Shown one piece after another: positions 57,953 through 64,000 of a DNA stretch of 64,000 nt (within the stretch, counting starts at the first letter, position 1; every line of letters begins with the position of its first letter). Location of the stretch: assembly GCA_009739215.1 (NCBI GenBank), contig VSJF01000001.1:3038001-3102000 (forward strand), written 5' to 3'. Under the pieces are notes generated by a model that did not search any database, was not told where the DNA came from, and was given only the letters and a program-made list of their open reading frames with translations. The stretch is from Floccularia luteovirens (lineage: Eukaryota > Basidiomycota > Agaricomycetes > Agaricales > Squamanitaceae). The translations under genes were made by a program, and so were the position numbers.

Positions 57953-59150
57953 GTTGGTTTATTATATTGGCAAGAACTGCTGACTTCTTATATGCTCAAA
58001 CTCGAGCCTCGCCTAGAATCAATTGGTTATCATACGTAAGTGGATTGGCTTGTCCGCAACGTTCAGCTGATCTCCTGAGAAAATGGAAGAATAGATGGAA
58101 CATTATTGCGTACAATGTCTTCGCTGGCTCGATATTTCATTTAGAAAAAGATAACGCGGCCCGACCGGGTTGTGCACGATAGCAATTGTATTTCTGCAGA
58201 TGTGTTCACAAAGTGTGCTATTTCATACATGACGTGAGAAAAAGGCGAAGGACAGTCATATTAACAGATAAATATGTGACTATTCAGTTATTTACGAGGC
58301 TACCCAGGACGAAACATCAACATTCTTCTGCACATAAAACAGTACATTATATAAGTCTACATCCAGTGGTTCGTAGGTATGGTTTGTACTAAATTAATCG
58401 ATCCTTCACTGTAAATGGTTATAACAAAAACAAAAACAGCTAAACGCACATTATCATCCCCGCCAACACAAACCTCATCAACGACTAATAAGACAAATAT
58501 GAATAATTGAAACGTACAAGGGGGAAGGGGTAAGAAAAATCGAAAGAAAGGCGAAAATAATAAATAGTAAAACAAAAAAAATTTGAGATGTCCCGTCATA
58601 TGAAACAGTTGCTTGAAAGCCAAATATGTGTATGTCTTGCAATTTGTTTGATTTGTAGTGGTAGAGGGGTAACATGAAAGTTTTTCGCTCCGGACCTGCC
58701 ATATGAGCTCAACAAAAAAGGTTATCCGTTCCATCCATTTTTCCATCTCCTCTTTCCTTCTATCGTTTTGAAAATCCAAGCATAGGTGCTGTCAGACTCA
58801 ACTTTCGTGTTGGCCGTTTCGTCGAACTCGTCGTAGGAACTAGTGCTATTCGTACTGTTATTCGCACCAATGGATACTGCCATCGATGTCGGTGGTAAAG
58901 TCATAGTACGCGAAGAAGTTCGGTCGCGTATTGTGAGTTTCAGCCAATCGATTAAGATTTTCCTTCGATTGATCTCGTCTTCCCTTTTCTTAAGCCATGG
59001 TGGGCATGAGATGAATACGCGGCTGACTCGTGAGCTCCATTACTCATATGGCGTATATGCGATGGGGCAGATTCGTGGTCCGTATTCCTCAGTGGTGTTA
59101 GGGGCGTCCCACCCGAAAATACGTATTGCGGAGGTAGAGGCCTGATATTT
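57953..59150. other. SDR promoter and 3' region of the deubiquitinase
   Basis: The first 700 bases hold the SDR promoter and AT-rich sequence with no gene. From about 58720 to 59150 the minus strand has protein-like frames (for example a Ser/Thr/Asn-rich frame ending at 58722 and a Pro-rich frame ending at 58952) that may be the last exons of the deubiquitinase gene. I could not settle their splicing. Confidence 0.4.
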
Positions 59151-61874
59151 TCAACTTCGGGCGGAGGATTTGGTAGCTTCTGGTGGTTGTTGCGACATAA
59201 AGTGCTTACGTGCTGGTGGGCTCTCCATCGATGGACCCATCACTCCTGGCGGAGACGTGTATTGGTTATATGACAGTTGTGGTATATTCGTACCTGAATG
59301 TTGTGATATAGAAGATGACGCAGACTCCGGGGTTATACTTTCATCCGCTTCAAGCTGCGATTCTAATACCTGTGAACTCGATTTCGGTCGTGAGGCGCTA
59401 ATACTTCGTTGATAACCATTCATCATTGCATCGACAAATCCCCCATTACCTGATGATTGGCGCGCAGGTCTATCACGTGGTCCGCCTGTTACACGCAACA
59501 AATCAGGCTTCGAACTTGAACCTGCCACACTCGGTGAAGGTGGAATAGCCGAATTTGCTTGGTTTTCATCTATACTAGATTTTTCTCCAAGTCTTGAAAC
59601 TCTTTCTTTTCCTAAACCAAGTTTTGGACTTTTCCAGTTGGGCTCCAAGTTTCCTATCATCTTTACCATTAGATTGTGGCGTAGGCACCGAGTTATGCAC
59701 ACTCTGCGGAAGTGGTGGTAATGGGGGCGGAGTTACGATGTTGTCTGGGTCATTATGGAGCAACGAAGGGGTTGACGCAGACGGTTTCTTTACTTTTTCC
59801 CGCTTCTGGATGTCGGCTACATTGCCACCATCTTGGGAATTGCCCGTGGTAGGTCGTGTAGCTGAAGTAGAAGGTGCGCGCTTCAATGGATTGGCGAAAA
59901 TGGCTCTTAGGTTACGGGCTGGATCAGATAATGGCGGTGTTATCGGAGGAATATGCGTCTGCGGAGAAGATTCGGGGAGATCTACATTTGTTGATTTTTG
60001 GTTGGGGATAGGGATAGGAGGATTGATTGGGGATACGGCAGGGATGGAAGCCAATTGGGACTCCTTGGAACTTGAAGGTCCGTCGTCATGTTCGACTAGG
60101 CCAGGAGGTAGGGTAGGATGTCCCTGTAATGATGGTGATGATGTACGTGGGGGCAGAGTACCTGCTATAGAATCAGCAACAGTTGAGGAAACCTGCGGAG
60201 GTTGGCGCAGTCCAAGGGCGACAAGGTCTATATCGACAGCTTGATAGTATAGAACATAAGCTGACCCTGAATTAGAATCCCCGTAATACTTTGAGATATC
60301 ACTCTCAGGGATAGGATATACGTTGTCGTCGTCAAAGACCAACCAAGTGCCAAGGGTCTTGATTATAGAGACATAATGACCGTGGTGGGGTCCGCTATAT
60401 TCAGATTTACCAAAAAGGTAAAAAAGGGGAGCAAAAAGTAGAGCAACGTCAGGTCCGGGTCACAAATTGATGATCAGAATGCATACTTTCCGATGTGAAC
60501 GACTATTGCAAAAAGATTATAAAGGCGGTCCGCATTGTCCATATCGTCCACGGTATTAAAAAGCCGAAGTTGAAATGGAAAAGCAACACGATACGCCAAT
60601 TTGATATACTTTTGAACGTCCTCTTGGTATTTGAATCGCTTGAGATGAAGAGCCAATACGTTCGGCAATTTTTTAATCTTCATCCTGTGAATATATTAGT
60701 GAATTTCACATGAGAAGTCTGAAAAATATACGCGTACCTTTTCTCCGCTTCCTGTAAATCGCAACACGAGTCGCAGAAGAATTTGTTCTTCTGACAGAGC
60801 ATCTCGCTTGCGCTGAATTGCCGCAGACAAGCGGTCACACTAGAATTTTGCTCGATATCGATGGACAAATCCAAAAAAGATTCATCCCGCGAAGAAACCT
60901 TGCATATGTTTTCAGTTTAAGTCCCTCAAAAATGATAAATGTAGCGAACCGTTTCGCAAGTCAAGCAACGAGTTTCGCTCGTTAAAACGCCTTCGAAAAG
61001 CTTGTGAACCAGAGTTGCGTCTTGCGGTGAAGTACCGGAGTTTGAGGAAGCTGTTGCCGTCACAATTGTCGGCGGGGCTTTCGATGATAGGGTCGCGATT
61101 GAACTCGACACTGAAGAGTATAATCAAGCCACCTAAAATATATGACAACCGAAACGAACTCACAATCATCTCCTCCAGTGCCATTTTGCGAATTCTTTCT
61201 GTCCTCCTCTATTTCCTCGACTATTCTATTCAATAAATAATTCAGAAATTCGTGAGCATCTTGGTGCATCGTGGATCGAAATAGTTCGTTGATTTCTTTG
61301 AGTTTGTCAATGAAGGCGCGTGGAGCGATTGTACCTTTTTCGCTTGGATTGGTGGATATGTAAACGAATAGAGCACGCAAGGCAGCAAAAAGCGTGGCAG
61401 GTGCGGAGGTGGTGGCGGGTGTGGTAGGTGGTACAGGATTATTGGGTCCATCGGCAGGGGTGCCAGAAGTTGATTGCTTTCGCTCTGGCTTCCGCCTAAT
61501 AGGCACAAGAGGCGCTGTAGGAACAGCGGCAGTCGTAAATGGTGGTACGTCTGGTCTCGTATTATCGGCCGTTTGGATCGTGAGTTCGCGGAATGGAGCA
61601 CAGAAATAGAGCGCCTGTAAGACTGAGTTTGCATAGCTAATACAAGTCAGATGGATTGATTGAATGAGAACCCATGAAGCGTCAGCCTTACCATGTATTG
61701 CCAAACTTAAAGAGAAGATGAGAATTTGTAAACTTTGAGACAGCAAAGGGAGCATACGTTTTCAAAACCAAATTTCTTAGCATCTGCAGATGAGACTGCA
61801 GAAATTGGAGGGATCTTGGCAGCGGTCTGGGGCGCTTGAGATTTCTGAGCACCTAGTATCCATCTCTTGGCCAT
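59151..61874 (-). CDS. Ubiquitin carboxyl-terminal hydrolase, USP12/46 type (CreB/Ubp9-like)
   Basis: It starts [16 protein letters not shown] (ATG 61874). The Cys box is [17 protein letters not shown]; an intron splits the catalytic Cys codon (TG before, C after). A Thr/Pro-rich insertion (about residues 75-115) precedes [21 protein letters not shown]. Two CxxC pairs ([20 protein letters not shown]) form the zinc site. [16 protein letters not shown] and the His box [24 protein letters not shown] complete the domain. Aspergillus CreB, with a WD40 partner, acts in carbon catabolite control, and S. pombe Ubp9 is similar. The last 300 residues are disordered and Pro/Ser-rich, with a 55-base intron at about 59613-59667. 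The stop at 59151 is provisional; the true end may be at 58952 or 58722. Confidence 0.9.
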
Positions 61875-62212
61875 GAGAGACCAGCGTCTAGGTACCAAGG
61901 AAGGAGGGGTATGAATAAAGGACGGAGATAGTGACGGCGGTGAGGAAAGCAGATGAACGTGTAGAACCAGTGCTTGGCAGAGTCTTGATATGAGGCATCT
62001 GTATGTTACAAATGCACGTGACTTGTATACTCTTGACTGCAATTCTGAATACTCCACACTATACCTATGCTAATACCTCGCTCATCGTTACACTCGTCTC
62101 TTTACATCAATTCTCCTATTCATATTCCATCTTCATCTTCACAAACTCTGGATACCACTCGTTAATTACACTGGCTGGCTTCCCAATCAACACAAGAGAT
62201 CCCTTCTCGATT

Positions 62213-62573
62213 TAGCTTTGTGCTTCTCTGGACCAACACAGCTGTGCCTTTCCACCTGGTCCTGTACATGTCTCTTATAACATAACATATGCAGCATTTA
62301 GTCCTTCCAAACCGCGAGTCTATGTCCCATATGTTCTTGTCTGTGGGTCCCACATTCATATGCCACGACGGCCCGATAATGTCCTCTTGGAAGATCAATA
62401 CCTGCGTCATGCCGCCGCCTATCCATGCTCGTCACTCGAAGTGTATTGGTTTAAAACAGAGTCCCATCTTCGCCAGTATCAGGGTTCCCGATCAAGAGCT
62501 TACATATTATTTTTATCAAAAGAAACACCCCATGATACTCTGCGCAGGCAAAACCCCGTAAAGTGGTGCACGT
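62213..62573 (+). CDS. Possible small spliced gene, unknown product
   Basis: A plus-strand frame is open from just after an acceptor-like TTTAG at about 62212 through KPRVYVPYVLVCGSHIHM and PRRPDNVLLEDQYLRHAAA to SRAYILFLSKETPHDTLRRQNP, then a donor-like GTAAAG at about 62560. The composition looks protein-like, but the first exon is not clear: ATGs near 62065 lead to a donor in the wrong phase. It lies between the start of the deubiquitinase and the 3' end of the MOSC gene. No family is recognised. Confidence 0.3.
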
Positions 62574-62665
62574 GCTTTACATCTTTCGTACCACATGTAC
62601 CAAACTCCTCTCAAATTATATTATTTGCTCTCACTGTGCGTTCAAAGGCCCGCCTCACCTCCGTT

Positions 62666-64000
62666 TCATTGGTAGCGTCCCATTTTCCTCACAAACACCG
62701 GATCTCCCACCCTGACTATACCAGAAGCCTGAGGAACACCATTACATCCAACGCAGGGCTTGTTCATCTGCTGATCATCAAGCCCAGTCCTGAACTTCAT
62801 TAACACCTTGTATGGAACGGCTTTGTCCCGCTCGCCCGTCCCAGGGCTTACATTTGGGAGCTGATAACGCGGTGTTATTTATAACTTCCATGTGGGATTG
62901 ATTAGATCTTACCAGACAGCGGACGCATCTTGAGACCAATGTAATTGGTGGTGTATCTGCAGAGCCGATTGCAATCTCCTCCCAATGGTCTTCAGCAAAA
63001 GGACCTCCACCACGGATGACTATGTTTGGTCTGAATCTATTGGTCAGGTAGTCAGGTGATGCTCAAAAGAGGGGATAGAATCATAAACGAGGTGTTTCAT
63101 TGGGTGTAATAGAATGGACGGGATAACGGACGGAGACGGACCTTTCGATGATGACTTTATCGCTTCTCCATGACTCGCTGATTCCTTGTGTCCCTATATA
63201 TCCGGGTATTTGTTGATCTACTGCGACTGTACTTTCTTCTGAAAGAACGAGCAAAGGATAACCATCCTGATACATAAAGGTCCCCTTCAGAGATGGGAAC
63301 GTAGTCGTTGGTTCTAATGGACGTGGTCGAGGTCCCTTGTATAACAACTGCACCGGCTTTCCAAAATACTTCGATAAGATAGTTGATGGAGATGGCTGTG
63401 ACTTTGGTAACGTTTCACAAATGTAGCCATCCACAAAAACTCCCGTGGGCCAAACTTTAAAACCCGTAAGTCTAAAATATAAATATCAGTCATCCCCCCA
63501 TAGGAAGAAGTTGATTTGAACTGACAGTTCCCATGTTTGGAGAACCTCTTGTGTCGGCTGCAATGGAATGGAAAACGTTTCACACTCTGACTCCTCCGGG
63601 AATGATACTTTCAGCGTGCCGTTATGTGGTGAAGCAGCATCCAACTCGATACGAGGAGTGATCAGCACCATCTATATCCATAATTAGGGCAAAACAATTG
63701 AGTCGTACTTCGAGAATGTAGTGGAACTGCAGGTGAGCAGACCTTTGGAAACTCTCTCGCGGTAATCACGGCGTGGGTTGTTGCATCGATAATACACCAT
63801 CTTCTATCGTTCTAGTTGGTGGGGACAACATAACTTATTATGTTATATAATCTGAGATATCAATGAAATCACCTCTAAACCCTCGGGATAATACCTTGCA
63901 TGTTGTACAGAAGTGCCTCGACAGCTCTACGCAGGTTAACAACAGCCAGCGAAGGGAACAGGGTGGAGATCAAGGAGATATCAGTATAATCCATTCAATA
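62666..64000 (-). CDS. MOSC domain protein (molybdenum cofactor sulfurase C-terminal / mARC-like), 5' part cut by the window edge
   Basis: The MOSC N-terminal barrel appears as SCRGTSVQHARYYPEGLEN (near 63880-63925), then RRWCIIDATTHAVITAREFPK and MVLITPRIELDA. The MOSC domain follows: FGKPVQLLYKGPRPRP, QDGYPLLVLSEES, IGTQGISESWRSDKVIIERF, PNIVIRGGGPFAEDHWEEIAIG, RCVRCLLPNVSPGTGERDKAV, VLMKFRTGLDDQQMNKPCVGC, ending FVRKMGRYQ at 62666. Related proteins bind molybdenum cofactor and include mARC-type reductases. The Cys pair in NKPCVGCN sits where a cofactor-binding Cys is expected in the family, which I infer and did not align. At least five introns are present; the first codons lie outside the window. 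Confidence 0.88.

Noticed and set aside
59575..59702. Frameshift in the deubiquitinase near residue 540
   Set aside because: A normal 55-base intron (GTAAAG...TTTAG) explains the frame change, so no base error is needed there.
59594..60244. 216-codon plus-strand Gly/Val-rich gene
   Set aside because: Antisense shadow of the Pro/Ser-rich tail of the deubiquitinase.
1..64000. tRNA, rRNA, CRISPR arrays, transposons or viral insertions
   Set aside because: I looked for tRNA B-box patterns, regular repeats, terminal repeats and transposase or polymerase motifs and found nothing convincing by eye.

Overview
The window is nuclear DNA of a basidiomycete fungus, most likely an Agaricomycete. The genes are dense and cut by many introns of about 50-65 bases. 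Intergenic spaces are mostly short. Several families are typical of mushroom-forming fungi: F-box proteins, an etherase-like GST, a fungal protein O-fucosyltransferase-like protein and a GCK-III (Don3-like) kinase. No tRNA, rRNA, CRISPR array, transposon or virus was recognised. I do not name a species.

Layout, left to right. A Ser-rich gene runs off the left edge (minus). Then come an etherase-like GST (minus), AP-3 delta adaptin (plus), a GCK-III kinase (minus), a gene-poor stretch of about 3.4 kb, a cation diffusion facilitator (minus), a secreted Ser/Pro-rich protein (plus) and an O-fucosyltransferase-like protein (plus). An anion:cation symporter-family MFS transporter (minus), CCT7 chaperonin (minus), RAD5 (plus), RNase H1 (plus), a SIKE/FGFR1OP2-like coiled-coil protein, an F-box-type protein and an orphan protein (all plus) follow. 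After 3.9 kb without a clear gene there are an 883-residue coiled-coil protein, a methylthioribose-kinase-like phosphotransferase and the FCP1 CTD phosphatase (plus). Next are a basic-secretory-protein-like zinc peptidase (minus), a divergent bHLH / Zn2Cys6 regulator pair, a gene-poor 2.6 kb, two F-box proteins (plus), a probably mitochondrial SDR (minus), a CreB/USP12-46-like deubiquitinase (minus), a doubtful small gene (plus) and a MOSC protein running off the right edge (minus).

These are mostly housekeeping genes and not a cluster with one shared job. Three local relations are worth reading: CCT7 and RAD5 share a 127-base divergent promoter with three MluI cell-cycle boxes next to RAD5; RAD5 is followed by RNase H1, so two genome-maintenance genes are neighbours; and the bHLH and zinc-cluster regulators share a 154-base promoter holding possible sites for both.

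The most striking structure is in RAD5. To give the invariant helicase motif I (DEMGMGKT), the gene needs two consecutive micro-exons of 5 and 3 nucleotides. Two genes (MFS, RNase H1) need GC-AG introns that share the donor GCATGT. Seven one-base excesses break the frame of otherwise conserved genes (four in CCT7, one each in the O-fucosyltransferase-like gene, RNase H1 and the zinc peptidase); these look like homopolymer errors in the assembly. Gene models were made by eye from conserved protein patterns and splice signals, so inner exon borders are approximate unless stated.
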